64,000 nucleotides of DNA from assembly GCF_013373365.1 (NCBI RefSeq), contig NZ_CP035925.1:3038001-3102000 (forward strand), read 5' to 3'. Source of the stretch: Lentibacillus sp. CBA3610. Its GTDB lineage: Bacteria > Bacillota > Bacilli > Bacillales > Amphibacillaceae. A program made the translations under genes and the position numbers. Shown here piece by piece: positions 9,829 to 20,103 of the stretch (positions are counted from its first letter, which is position 1; each line of letters opens with the position of its first letter). A model generated the notes under the pieces. The model had not been told where the DNA came from. It searched no databases and was given only the letters and a program-made list of their open reading frames with translations.

Positions 9829-10824
9829 TCAATACGGCTTCCACTTAACCTGCTTCGCCTCGGCAAAACGCTGGTTCACACTGTTCCAGCAGACAACATT
9901 CCACCAGGCATCGATGTAATCACTGCGGTTGTTGTGATACTGCAGATAATACGCGTGTTCCCAGACGTCAAGGACAAGCAGCGGAATAACATCCTGCTGG
10001 GAGAGGTTCTGATGCTTTTCGGCCTGCAGAATTTCAGTCCGCCATGAGCGCGGTGACCAGACCAGCATCGTCCAACCGACTGCCTGAACGTTTTCAGCTG
10101 CCTTCGAAAAGTGTTCTTTAAATTTATCAAAACTGCCAAATGTCTGTTTGATCTCTTTTGCGATTTCACCGTCTGGCTTTCCGCCGCCATTCGGGCTCAT
10201 GTTATCCCAGAAAATCGTGTGCAAATAGTGTCCGGCTCCATTAAAGGCCGCTTCACCTTCCCAATGCTTAATCAGTGAGAAGTCGCCACTTTTTCTGGCT
10301 TTCTCCATCTCCTTTTCCGCTTGGTTCAAACCATCCACATAGCTTTGATGGTGTTCGTCATGATGCAGACGCATGATTTCCTCGCTGATATGCGGCTCCA
10401 GAGCATTATATGCATAAGGCAATGGCGGCAGCGTATGTTTGCCTATCGGGACAGCTTGATGTTTCGTTGATTTCCGATCATTATCAATATCTTCATCGTC
10501 TGTGCTCTCTACAAGTGGTTCCTCCAGCCTGTTATCCGGTTCCCCTTCCATCAACCGGGAAAATTCATTCTTGAGCTGGTGGGCTGTTGTATTCAATGAT
10601 TCGATTTCACCAGCACCATCAACAATTTCGTCATCCTGCAGCAATTGTTCCCGGTAGGCATTCGCCGTTTCACCCAATTCCCGAAAACGTCCCTGCCATT
10701 CTTCCGGGTTTAATGTCACCAGCACATCTGATCGTGTTTCTATTGAAGCCACCAGCTGCTCACATTGTTCCGCCCATTCCGCTAATTGATTCAGCCAGTC
10801 TGCTTCTGTTGATTGTATTGTCAT
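9829..10824 (-). CDS. sodF: Fe/Mn superoxide dismutase, long form
   Basis: 331 residues. The last ~205 form an Fe/Mn superoxide dismutase: KHTLPPLPYAYNALEPHI opening, His ligands in LHHDEHHQSYV and the GAGHYLHTIFWDNM helix, and Asp/His ligands in LDVWEHAYYLQY. The enzyme converts superoxide to oxygen and peroxide. The first ~125 residues are an acidic, Gln/Glu-rich helical extension, like but longer than that of B. subtilis SodF (281 residues, from memory). AGGAGG lies 11 bases before the ATG. It has its own terminator. Confidence 0.85.
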   Translation of the reverse strand: MTIQSTEADWLNQLAEWAEQCEQLVASIETRSDVLVTLNPEEWQGRFRELGETANAYREQLLQDDEIVDGAGEIESLNTTAHQLKNEFSRLMEGEPDNRLEEPLVESTDDEDIDNDRKSTKHQAVPIGKHTLPPLPYAYNALEPHISEEIMRLHHDEHHQSYVDGLNQAEKEMEKARKSGDFSLIKHWEGEAAFNGAGHYLHTIFWDNMSPNGGGKPDGEIAKEIKQTFGSFDKFKEHFSKAAENVQAVGWTMLVWSPRSWRTEILQAEKHQNLSQQDVIPLLVLDVWEHAYYLQYHNNRSDYIDAWWNVVCWNSVNQRFAEAKQVKWKPY

Positions 10825-11120
10825 AACAGCAATATCCTCCTCTTTCTAAATAAAAATCTTCCAATCTCAGCCTATGCCGGAAAGCCCATTTTGGTAACAC
10901 GTTGTTAAGTAACATGAACAGAAAATGATAGAATGCTGAAACTTTATGATATTGCGCTGACAGAGTATGAAAAATCGCTAATAACAAAAGGCCAGCCATA
11001 AATAATTGAACGTATTAAACAGCAGTCCTGATTTATTGGTTGATTATCACACCACTCTAAACAAACAGCTCAGGTTCCTGTATAATAGCTTTGTTAGCAA
11101 GGATTAAGAGGAGACTTACC

Positions 11121-11747
11121 ATGGACGGAAAAATTCACGCTGTTATTGGGGCTGGAACAGGGGTAACCGTTGCACAGTCAATCGGAATGGAGCCGGTGGA
11201 AACGGCTGTACTGATGACAACTGGTATTATAGCTGCTCTAGTACCGGACTTGGATACAGCAGGAAAACTGGCGAATCGGATTTCATTATCACATAAAATG
11301 ATTCAGGGATTTGTGCGGACAACCGGTATTATAACGGGGGCGTACGCGTGGTTTGGATTATCAGGCTATGCCATGTATATCGGTCTGGCTTTGGGTGTGT
11401 TCCTGCTATTAATTGCACCTAAATTTTCCCAAAAGCTGATGCTGTTTGTCAGTGGTGCCGCTATTATTGCCGCAGGTGTGGCCATGATGGAAATTTGGGT
11501 TTGGCTGACGGGCGTTTATGTTGCCATTGCAGCCTTAGTGGCACACAGAAGCTATACACATTCCTTAGTCGGTTTACTTTTTTTTGCAATCATTGCTTTT
11601 TATATCCAGGAACGATTTGCAATGGAAGGTTTATTTTGGACGCTCGTTTTGGCCTATGCGAGTCATTTGCTGGCGGACATGCGGTTTGTTCCGGGGAATA
11701 AGCGAGGAATCAAATTATTTTTGCCGTTCAGCCAAAAGGGGATTTGA
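11121..11747 (+). CDS. Membrane-bound metal-dependent hydrolase (YdjM/YvsG-like)
   Basis: 208 residues with about five membrane helices. Family signatures include a conserved His near the N-terminus (MDGKIHAVIGA), PDLD (residues ~49-52), HRSYTHS (~144-150) and SHLLADMR (~185), which supply the polar His/Asp cluster characteristic of YdjM-type proteins (called hydrolases by homology; activity unproven). The ATG at 11121 is set by GAGGAG 7 bases upstream. It converges with the FUSC gene. Confidence 0.7.
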   Translation: MDGKIHAVIGAGTGVTVAQSIGMEPVETAVLMTTGIIAALVPDLDTAGKLANRISLSHKMIQGFVRTTGIITGAYAWFGLSGYAMYIGLALGVFLLLIAPKFSQKLMLFVSGAAIIAAGVAMMEIWVWLTGVYVAIAALVAHRSYTHSLVGLLFFAIIAFYIQERFAMEGLFWTLVLAYASHLLADMRFVPGNKRGIKLFLPFSQKGI

Positions 11748-11781
11748 GTGGGGAGAACGGAAACCACCCACTATCTCCTCT

Positions 11782-13705
11782 TTATACTTTGTCCTGTTTT
11801 GCAGGTCTGTTTAAACTTAGCATTAATGATTCCTGCAGTGTATTAATTCCCTGATATATTTGCGCGTGGTTTGGAACCTCAGGGATGTTAAACGTCTCAA
11901 GCAACTGTTGCTGCTCGATGGATTGGGCCATTGACTCAAACAGATAAACAAACCGGGCCGTTTCACTTTTCGACAATACTGTTCTCCCGCCTCTCTCTGC
12001 AGCCACCTCAAGGAAGTAACCAAGCTGTTCCATCGAAAAAATAGCCGGCGATAAACGACTCAGGTAGTCAAAGTCATTCGGGATTTCACCTAACGATGTG
12101 TTATAAACTGTACGTAAATTATTTAGATTGGTCCGCATTTTATTTTGCGTACGACGATAGTCAGCAGCAACGGACGCACTGTTATCTGAGAAAATCTTGA
12201 AAAATAATTGTGATTGACTCCTTATTGTTTTGGACACTAAATGCGGGAGGCGGCTTGAGGCTGAATGCCGTCCGACCAGCAGAACGCCCAGAATCCCAAT
12301 AATCGATCCGATAATGACATCCGTTATACGGGCCGTAGCAAAGTAAGATAAGTTCGCCATTTGCGTTGTACTTTCAGCGATTAAAATCGCATTAGGTGTA
12401 ATGAACGTAACGGCGAATGCATAGTTGCGAACCATAAACGTTTCTGTGAGAAAATGCAGCGCCCCGATTAATAATGCCACAACAATTGGTGCCGGGCTGA
12501 TGGATAGAATGATAACAGCAACAAAAATCCCTGCCAGTGTCCCAAGCGAACGCTGAATAGAACGGTGAAACGTACTGATGATGGTAGAACCAAGCATGAC
12601 AGCACCGCATGTAACGGGGATCCAGTATGACCGGTCAAATTCAAACGAAAAGGCAATTAAAGCCGCAAGCCCCAGAACAATTGCATATCGGAGAGACGTT
12701 AAAAATACAACAGCGTTTTTATCAAACGCATCCGCCAATTTTTTGATAATCGGCTGTTTTTTAAAGTGAACTTTCCCGGTCCAAATTTGGAAAAGACTCG
12801 TGAATAACGGCATTTGCCTCGATGAATTTGGCCAGCAAACGCTCCTCCAGGGCACTTAACCGTTTCATGGAAGGAGCGGTGTTGATTGTTGCCGGATGCT
12901 TTTTTCCCAGCGACTGGGTCACCTGCTTTAAAAAATCGCTCATTTCTGAGGGAACTTCCGTATTCCCTTTAGCCTCCAGCTCCAGAATGTCCATCCAGAT
13001 ACTATGTGCCAACTCTTTTAAAACATATAAACGCTTGAACGAATCTGTGCTGCGCCATGAAATATAGCCGGATGCCAATGTCCTTTCCGTATCCTGTAAA
13101 GAAAATAACGTTTTTTCCTTCATCTCATTGAATGTCCCCGTTCCAATCGCATCAAGTAAGTTGGATAGTGTAAGGTAGAGGCGGTAAATCGATTTCTTCT
13201 CCGGCTGATAGGGATCAGAAAACCACCCGGCCATTGCAACCAGCCAGGAGACTGTACCTCCCATAGCAACCAACCCAGCCCTGAGCAGTGCGTCATCCGG
13301 ATTAATGTCCATCGCTGATGTCATGGCAAAAATAATGACAAAGAAAATCGCTGCCGGCCCCGGGATTTTCAATGCCCCAAAGACGAACGTCCCGACTCCG
13401 CCAATTAACCCTAATAAAACAGCGAATAAAACCGGAGAACCGGCAGTCAACGTACCAAGCCCCATAGCAGCTGCTAATCCCAGAATAACGAAAAAGACTT
13501 TTTTAGCCCGATGTTTATAAGGCTCGTTAAATACATATAACGATGAGAATCCCCCAATCCCGGCAATTAAGCCATATTGGAAGTTCCCGAGTAAAATGCC
13601 GATTATAACAGGAATGGATGCACTTAATGCTGCTCCGATTGCTCTTCGCAGCGGAAAGGGGGTTTTTTTAACTTTGAAAGCATCTTTAATAATCGATGTT
13701 GCCAA
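11782..13705 (-). pseudogene. FUSC-family membrane exporter, single frameshift
   Basis: The intact product would be about 640 residues of the FUSC/aromatic-acid-exporter family: two blocks of six membrane helices, each followed by a helical cytoplasmic domain. The first half (13705 to about 12790) and second half (about 12785 to 11782) are both well preserved but lie in different frames. They meet at ...SFPNLDRESS / KVHFKKQPIIKKLAD around 12765-12800; removing one base there (or adding two) joins them. The start is ATG at 13705. It could be a sequencing indel or a recent mutation. Confidence 0.8.
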
Positions 13706-13843
13706 TCAATATTCCTTCTTTCACTTAAACAAATTCATTTATATTAATATACCCAAGATCCCTTGAAAAATCTCGAGATGGCTAGCGGATGCCATAAACT
13801 AATTTTAAAGAATAAATTTGAAATGTCAATTTCCACATCTCTG

Positions 13844-14233
13844 TCATGACCTGTTAATAGCCTGTCTGGCCAGTCGGTCCGCATGGTAATTCTGCTTTTC
13901 AGGAATCCATTTGATAAAGAAATAGGGGAAGTCACTTGCCTTTTCATTAATGGCTGCGAGCAACGGCTGGTAGGCCGAATTTTTAACGAAACCGTCTTCG
14001 ATTGCATCAACAACCAGCTTGGAGTCTGAACGGAATGATAGGATTTCTCCTGGAAAATATGCTGCACAATTCTCCAGGGCTTTTAAAACAGCATAAAATT
14101 CTGCCTCATGATTGGACATGACACCCAATGGAAAGGAAGATTCATATACCTGTCCATGGGCTTTGATGTAAACCCCCGCACCACTGACACCCGGATTACC
14201 GCTGGATGCCCCATCTGTATAAACTTCAATCAA
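13844..14233 (-). CDS. RNase HI-like protein
   Basis: 129 residues with an RNase H fold, which cleaves RNA in RNA/DNA hybrids. Catalytic acids are visible: Asp in VYTDGASSGNPG, Glu in SNHEAEFYAVLKAL, Asp in FRSDSKLVVDAIE and Asp in YHADRLARQA. The start is TTG at 14233, chosen for AAGGAG 9 bases upstream; the longer frame starting at 14434 merely overlaps the neighbour. It lies 52 bp after the frameshifted membrane gene on the same strand. It resembles the short YpdQ/YpeP-like proteins of bacilli. Confidence 0.75.
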   Translation of the reverse strand: MIEVYTDGASSGNPGVSGAGVYIKAHGQVYESSFPLGVMSNHEAEFYAVLKALENCAAYFPGEILSFRSDSKLVVDAIEDGFVKNSAYQPLLAAINEKASDFPYFFIKWIPEKQNYHADRLARQAINRS

Positions 14234-14285
14234 ATCGCATGACTCCTTTCCTGATGCACTGTCCGACCTGTGTAACAGGAGTAGT

Positions 14286-15423
14286 TTAGTCTTTATTCTC
14301 CACGTTATCCCCATGATACGCCATTTCCTCATAGCGTTGCTGCTGGCGGTAACCGTACATGATGTTTCGGGCTGTCTTTTCGCTCTCCAGGCCTGAGCCG
14401 ATCGCCCCGGCAACTGTTGCAATTGAGGTGACAAGCCATCCCAGTTTTATAAAATAACCAAACCCGGCCACATCCTCCAGCCCTGCAATTTCACTGAATA
14501 AATCCGGCGGTACGATAAAGGCAACCGCAGTCAGAAACAACACCATCAGCATCATGTAATACACGACGACAGCAACGGTAATGGTCAGGATTGTAGCTGT
14601 ATTATACAATAATCTGAGTTTCCGATGGCTTTTTGTGCTTGGCTTTTCCCATAGCTTATGGGCAATAATCAGCCATACAATCATACCAGTAATAGCTGAT
14701 AGGGTTAATATCAAAAAACGGCTCAATTCATACGATGCACTCAGCCGCCAAAGGGTGGGAAATATTAGCCCATATGCACCGGTGGCAAAGGCGACAGCCA
14801 TCACGCGTTTAAATGACGGGATAATCGACCAGGGTTTGTTTGCATGCGTCATACCGAGCAGCAGCTTTAATCTGCCATATAACTTCGGCTTCAAGATAAA
14901 GCGTACATCCGTTTTTTCAACCTGATCAGGCGGTGTTATTTTACGGATTGGCGAAAGCAGAAACTTTCTATTAAGCAGGCCTTTATGGCTGTCGACAGTG
15001 TTTCCATTATGAATGAGCTGCCCATTTACCCTGAAATATAATTCAACCAGCTGGATAATGGTTTTCTTTCACTCTTTTTTTAACAGGGGCAGCCCGAAAG
15101 CCGGAATGGATATCTGTGCAAACGCCTTCGTTGTCATTAACATCCCCCAGTACTACACCCTTATTGGAGAAGATGGGCAAGTCAGTCAGGCACACTGTGT
15201 AATCCCAGTTATTTGCTTCTCTAATGGCTTCCGCCCGGTGAATCAGCTTGTCCACATTTTCAGCAGCACCTGTCAATGGATCACGGATCACACTGAATTC
15301 CCATGAAGTATCGCCATCAATATTCTCATTGAATTCTTCAGGTAAACTGCCGACCAATTCAGAAGCAATTGTTTCCGGAAGCTCGGGAGCCGGGATTAGT
15401 CCAACCGTTATCTTTTTTGCCAA
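14286..15423 (-). pseudogene. Bacillaceae membrane protein (often labelled methylene-THF dehydrogenase), frameshifted
   Basis: Residues 1-~122 (MAKKITVGLIPAPELPETIA...) form a soluble domain. A single shift near 15055-15060 (AAAGAAAACC, where one A too many would explain it) moves the frame to a continuous ~255-residue remainder with about four membrane helices ending at 14286. I recall homologues named 5,10-methylene-tetrahydrofolate dehydrogenase in Bacillus genomes, but I see no dinucleotide-binding motif, so I do not endorse that function. Start ATG at 15423. Likely co-transcribed with the RNase HI-like gene. Confidence 0.7.
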
Positions 15424-15767
15424 AACAAAGCGCCCCCCTTACAGCAGTTTGATATGTCTTTAGTCATTCAAGTAGTTTTTGCTTTTAATCACCTTAGACA
15501 TTCCCGATTTAAGAAGCTGGAAACCAGATTGAATCACTGGAGGTTACGACATCATTTATGACTCCGGATATTTATGGCTGATAATATCTTTATTCCACTC
15601 GTTATTATCAGACTTCCTTACGAAAGAGACGATTTAAGGTACGATTTATAACAAGATAATTTATTAAATTTTGAATTTTGCTCCTTTGCATACCCAGTCT
15701 TAAATAATGAAACCCGTTCATAAAGATAATGGTAAAGCAGTTACACGCGCTAAAAGAAGGTGAGCCT
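15424..15767. other. Intergenic gap, no gene seen
   Basis: 344 bp between divergent genes. AT-rich, with no convincing open frame, repeat or hairpin. It should contain the promoters of the minus-strand membrane gene and the plus-strand symporter, but I cannot pick convincing -35/-10 pairs. Confidence 0.4.
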
Positions 15768-17309
15768 GTGAACCTGACTTATTTTCTGTTTTTCCTGTGC
15801 ATTATTGTGTGCACGTTAATTATTACCTATTGGGCAGCCAAGCAAAGCAAAACGACGAGTCAATTTTATGTAGCGGCAGGCAGTTTAACCGGCATCCAAA
15901 ACGGCATGGCGATTGCGGGGATTACATCAGTGCGGCTTCCTTTGGGGGATTTATCGGGTACCATTGCCATTAGCGGTACGACGGCTTTTATATGCGATTT
16001 GGCTTTTGGTTTCCTATTTGATTGTATTGTTTTCATTGCTGAACCCGTTCATCGTCTGGGTAAATATTCACTCGGTTGATGTAGTATGTTCGCGCTTCCC
16101 GTAACCGTACGTTGGATGATGGCGCAAATGGTGCGCTTATTATTTCGATTTCTTTTATATGATTCCCCATTGGTGGCTGCGGGGCTTTTGCTCCGGCTGC
16201 TATTGGATAATTAATTTCCGCATCTGTGCTGATCATCGGCAGCTTAATGACCATCTTATGTTGTGTTTGGCGGGATGTTTGCCACTTCATGGGTGCAAAT
16301 TGTGAAAACAGTCGTGCTCATGTCAGGGACGTTTCTTCTCGCTTTAATTGTGTTTTCAGGATTTGACTGGAATGCTGCAGAATTGGTGGCCCAGGTGAAA
16401 ACGGGTACACCATTAGACGAACAATTCTTCCTGCCGGGCAACTTATACAATGAGCCATTGGAGAGTCTGTCACTGCATCTTGCGTTAATTCTCGGAACAG
16501 CAGGACTCCCGCACATTTTGATCCGCTTTTTTACGGTACAGAATACGCGGGAAGTACGCAAATCACTGCTGACTGCCAGTTGGATTATTGGGAGCTTTTA
16601 TATAATTGCCCTCGTTCTCGGCTTGGGTACTGTTGCACTGATCGGGTACCAGGAATTAGTGTCACTTGATCCCACGGGAAATCTGGCTGCACCATTACTG
16701 GCAGAAGAATTGGGTGGTGATTTTCTGATGGCTTTCATTGCGGCCATCGCGTTCACAACCATTATTGCGGTGGTTGCCGGCTTAGTGATTTCAGCAACGA
16801 CTGCCTTTTCACATGATGTCTACTTCCACATTCTTAAAAAGGGACAAGTCACTGAAAAAACACAATTACGTGCCGCCCAATGGACCGCTTTCGTCGTTGG
16901 CCTTATCTCAACACTATTTGCGATTGGATTGGAAAATATAAATGTGACGTTCCTTGTTTCGTTAACGTTTATTGTGGCCGCCTCGAGTAATCTGCCTGTG
17001 CTGCTGTTTACGATTTATTGGAAGCGGTTTAACGAGGTTGGTGTGATGACGGGAATGATCAGTGGTTTGGTGGCTTCTCTAACGCTTTTGTTACTCGGTC
17101 CGCATATTATGAATCCGGAGGGAGGCTGGATTCCGCATGAACCGGTTATTCCATTAGCCAATCCTGGTATTATTGCGATTCCAATCGGTTTTTTAGGCGC
17201 ATTTCTCGGATCGATTTTAACACAGCGATCAGCGCAAGCCACCACAGAATTTCGCCAATTTTACCTGAAGGCTCAGACAGGGATTGAAACGAGGGAAGAT
17301 CGGCCATGA
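15768..17309 (+). pseudogene. Sodium:solute symporter (ActP-like), heavily frameshifted
   Basis: A decayed paralogue of the intact symporter at 20463-22001. The C-terminal two thirds (16263-17309, from FGGMFATSWVQIVK onward) is one clean frame. Residues 1-~160 are scattered over all three frames between about 15910 and 16260. For example, the words DYISAASFGGFIG, GKYSLG and DVVCSRFP can each be read, but in different frames, requiring at least four indels. The start GTG at 15768 has AAGGTG upstream. The 3' end overlaps lytS by ATGA, so translation through it would normally be coupled to the sensor kinase. Confidence 0.85.
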
Positions 17310-19048
17310 ATCATTTAACGCTGATTTTATTCGAACGGCTGGGTTTAATACTCGTCATTGCCTTTGTGCTGACACGCACCCGTGGTTTCAGAACGCTGCT
17401 TGAGCGTGAGTTCAGCAAAAAGATGACACTTGTTCACGCCTGTGTGTTTGGCTTTTTCGGGATTGCCGGAACCATAACAGGTGTTGTCCTGGAAGGGGGG
17501 ACAGTTGCTGCCAGGGACTTTGTCTGGACGCCTGTCAGTGATGGCCGGATGGTCGTCAGTTCAAGTCTTGTCGCTACTGTTATTGCCGGTTTATTGGGCG
17601 GCCCTCTTGTAGGTCTGGGTGCAGGTATTATCGCCGGTGTACATCTTTTTTTCCTCGGAGGCATAGGCTTTATTGCAAACAGTCTGGTCAATCCGCTGAC
17701 AGGACTTCTGGCCGGCTGGACAGCCCGATTTTTCTCAAATGAGCGCGTCATATCACCAATGAAAGCATTATTTATCGGTGTCTTTCCGCCGGTTTTACAT
17801 ATGCATATGCTGTTAATTGCTGAACCAAATTCAGATGACATGATAGCAACCGTCAACACAATTGGTCTGCCGCTTGTGTTATCAAACAGCATTTCCATTG
17901 CCATTTTTACCGCCATGATCGGAATTGTGCTCAGGGAGCAGGAACATGAAGCAGCACAGGCGACCAGAAGGGCTTTAACCATTGCGGAAGAAGCACTGCC
18001 ATTTTTAAGAAAGGATTCCTCCCATGAAATGGCTGCCGGAATTGCTGATTTACTCTATGACCGCCTGAAACCGGCTGCTGTCGCCGTAACCAATGAACAC
18101 GAAGTTTTGGCGCATAGGGGAATGGGCGGCGATCACCATAAAGAAGGTGATTCGGTTCTGACGTCTTTATCTGTTCAGGCAATCGAAACACGTCAGATGC
18201 AGATGGCCTATTCGCGTTCGGAAATACAGTGCCGTTATGAAAATTGTCCCTTTGAGGCTGCTATTATCATCCCTATTATGGACAAGCATGAATCGACAGG
18301 CCTTATTAAGTTTTATTTCCAAAAAGCACAACACATCCGGCCGGTCGAGCTCATGCTGGCCCAGGGGTTAGGTGAATTGATCTCCAATCAGCTGAATACC
18401 ATCGCAACGGAAAAACTAAAAACGCATATACGTGATGCGGAATTAAGAAATCTTCAGGCACAGATCAACCCGCATTTTCTCTTTAATACACTGCATCTGA
18501 TTGCAGCACTTTTTCGGAAAGATCCGGAAAAGGCACGTCAGATCACGGTGCACCTGGCCCATTATATGCGTTTTAATATCGGATTGGTTTCGTCATCACT
18601 GGTACAGCTGGAAAAGGAATGTCAGCACGTTAAAGCTTATATCGAGATCATCCGGACACGCTTTTCCAGCCGCTTGACCATTCAGTTTTCAGGACCTGAC
18701 GAGCTTTCTCAGATATCCATCCCGCCCTCAACCATTCAGCCACTGGTCGAAAACAGCGTCCAGCACGGTCTGGAGAACGTAACGGATGGCGGTGAAGTTA
18801 ACGTCACAATGACGAAAGCCGATAATAATATCCTGATTTCCGTACGTGATAATGGAACCGGTTTTCCGGATGATGTTTTAGATGATGCCGGCTACACGCC
18901 ACTTGCAAAAACTAACAACGGGGGCGCCGGGCTATATAATGTGAATCAGCGTTTAATCAATCTGCTTGGTGAATCGTCACGGCTGCATATACGCAATTTG
19001 CCTGACCGCGGAAGTGAAGTCTATTTTACAATTCCATATAACGATTAA
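17306..19048 (+). CDS. lytS: LytS-type sensor histidine kinase
   Basis: 580 residues. The N-terminal ~200 form the 5TM receptor domain of LytS/YehU kinases (GLGAGIIAGVHLFFLGGIG), followed by a GAF-like region (~230-360) and a His_kinase domain with the phospho-acceptor His in INPHFLFNTLHLIAAL (~residue 390). The ATPase domain has N box PLVENSVQHGLE and G boxes DNGTGFP and GGAGLYNV. Family members sense pyruvate and related small carboxylates or membrane state. ATGA overlap with the upstream symporter and TAATG contact with the response regulator make one operon. Confidence 0.85.
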   Translation: MNHLTLILFERLGLILVIAFVLTRTRGFRTLLEREFSKKMTLVHACVFGFFGIAGTITGVVLEGGTVAARDFVWTPVSDGRMVVSSSLVATVIAGLLGGPLVGLGAGIIAGVHLFFLGGIGFIANSLVNPLTGLLAGWTARFFSNERVISPMKALFIGVFPPVLHMHMLLIAEPNSDDMIATVNTIGLPLVLSNSISIAIFTAMIGIVLREQEHEAAQATRRALTIAEEALPFLRKDSSHEMAAGIADLLYDRLKPAAVAVTNEHEVLAHRGMGGDHHKEGDSVLTSLSVQAIETRQMQMAYSRSEIQCRYENCPFEAAIIIPIMDKHESTGLIKFYFQKAQHIRPVELMLAQGLGELISNQLNTIATEKLKTHIRDAELRNLQAQINPHFLFNTLHLIAALFRKDPEKARQITVHLAHYMRFNIGLVSSSLVQLEKECQHVKAYIEIIRTRFSSRLTIQFSGPDELSQISIPPSTIQPLVENSVQHGLENVTDGGEVNVTMTKADNNILISVRDNGTGFPDDVLDDAGYTPLAKTNNGGAGLYNVNQRLINLLGESSRLHIRNLPDRGSEVYFTIPYND

Positions 19049-19068
19049 TGGAGAAAGAGGGTATAATG

Positions 19069-19827
19069 ATGAAGACCATTCACGCCATGATTGCTGAAGA
19101 TGAACAACTGGCACGGGAAGAACTCATCTACTTATTGAAAAAAGAACCTGATGTCATGCTCTGCCCAAGTGCTGAAACGGGCAAACAATTAGTCGACTTA
19201 TATACTGAACATGAACCTGATGTTATTTTCCTTGATGTGCAAATGCCGGGAATATCCGGTGTTGAGGCAGTCAAGCAAATTGTTGAATTAGCCTATGTCC
19301 AAAGACCGTTATTCATTTTCACAACAGCATATGATGACTATGCGGTTGATGCATTCGAAATAGAAGCTGTCGATTATTTATTAAAACCTTACGATGATGA
19401 CAGGTTTCAAAAGGCAATAAAGCGCGTCCGAAAACAAATGGAACAAAACGTCCTGACCAAAGACAAATCCCCAATATCCGCGAGTCAATCAGCTGGGTCC
19501 AAACTGCTTGTTGATAATGGCGATCGGATGATTGTGTTGTCACCGGATGCCATTTATTATGCCGTCCCGTCCAACCGTATGCTGGAAATCCACACTAAGG
19601 ATGAGGTGATTGAAAGCCGGATGACCTTACAGGAATTAGAGGAAAAACTGCAGGGTCTCTCTTTCTTCCGGACTCACCGGAGCTATTTGGTCAACCTGAA
19701 CTACGTCAAAGAAATCACACCTTGGATTAACGGGGCCTACAATATAACTTTGCAGGATAAACATCAGACCATATTACCGGTCAGCCGCTCAGCACGCAAA
19801 ATTTTACTTGAGACATTTAAACAGTAA
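19069..19827 (+). CDS. lytT: LytTR-family response regulator
   Basis: 252 residues: receiver domain (acidic EDE near the N-terminus, phospho-acceptor Asp in VIFLDVQMPG, TTAYDDYAVDAFEIEAVDYL switch region, KP), a linker, then a LytTR DNA-binding domain (ISVRS-type end: FFRTHRSYLVNLNYVKEI). It is the partner of the preceding kinase. AGAGGG lies 7 bases before the ATG at 19069; the upstream ATG at 19048 overlaps the kinase stop and is the alternative start. Expected to activate the DUF485-symporter operon downstream, by analogy with LytST/BtsSR systems. Confidence 0.8.
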   Translation: MKTIHAMIAEDEQLAREELIYLLKKEPDVMLCPSAETGKQLVDLYTEHEPDVIFLDVQMPGISGVEAVKQIVELAYVQRPLFIFTTAYDDYAVDAFEIEAVDYLLKPYDDDRFQKAIKRVRKQMEQNVLTKDKSPISASQSAGSKLLVDNGDRMIVLSPDAIYYAVPSNRMLEIHTKDEVIESRMTLQELEEKLQGLSFFRTHRSYLVNLNYVKEITPWINGAYNITLQDKHQTILPVSRSARKILLETFKQ

Positions 19828-19910
19828 CCATTCAACATTACATTTTAACTTTTCAAACATCATGACCAACAATTGATACAAAATCCCCCACAATCACCCC
19901 TAAAGTCATC

Positions 19911-19934
19911 TATACTCCTGGGTAAGCGTTTACA
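19911..19934 (+). promoter_or_regulatory. cre site (CcpA) over a putative -10
   Basis: GGTAAGCGTTTACA (19921-19934) matches 13 of 14 positions of the CcpA operator consensus TGWAANCGNTNWCA. It sits 5 bases after TATACT (19911-19916), a good -10, so CcpA binding there would block transcription. No -35 at standard spacing is convincing, which would fit an activator-dependent (LytT) promoter. It implies carbon catabolite repression of the symporter operon. Confidence 0.55.
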
Positions 19935-19953
19935 AAATGGCGGGGGTGATAAG

Positions 19954-20085
19954 TTCGGCTAATCTTATATTAATTACACATCAGGCTCAACCGGAAAGCC
20001 AGGAGATCTACCGACCATGGAAAAATAAAGTGACGTTTGAATGGGGGATTTTCCACGTCAACAGGAAATTCCCCTTTGGCTAATC
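19954..20085 (+). promoter_or_regulatory. Structured leader with possible H-type pseudoknot
   Basis: The ~180-nt leader of the DUF485/symporter operon contains two interlocking pairings. GGGGATTTTCC (20044-20054) pairs with GGAAATTCCCC (20064-20074, one mismatch), and its loop ACGTCA (20055-20060) pairs perfectly with TGACGT (20031-20036), the order of an H-type pseudoknot. It lies 20 bp before the AAGGAGG site. The leader is also bounded by a direct repeat, TTCGGCTAATC (19954) and TTTGGCTAATC (20075). Known riboswitch consensus sequences were not recognised. Confidence 0.4.
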
Positions 20086-20103
20086 CAATAAGGAGGTTCT
20101 GTT

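Noticed and set aside
14234..14434. Longer N-terminus for the RNase HI-like protein
   Set aside because: It would overlap the upstream membrane gene by about 150 bp in another frame, while TTG 14233 has a perfectly placed AAGGAG.
16033..16561. Minus-strand frames inside the decayed symporter
   Set aside because: They are antisense to a recognisable symporter sequence and carry no family motif.
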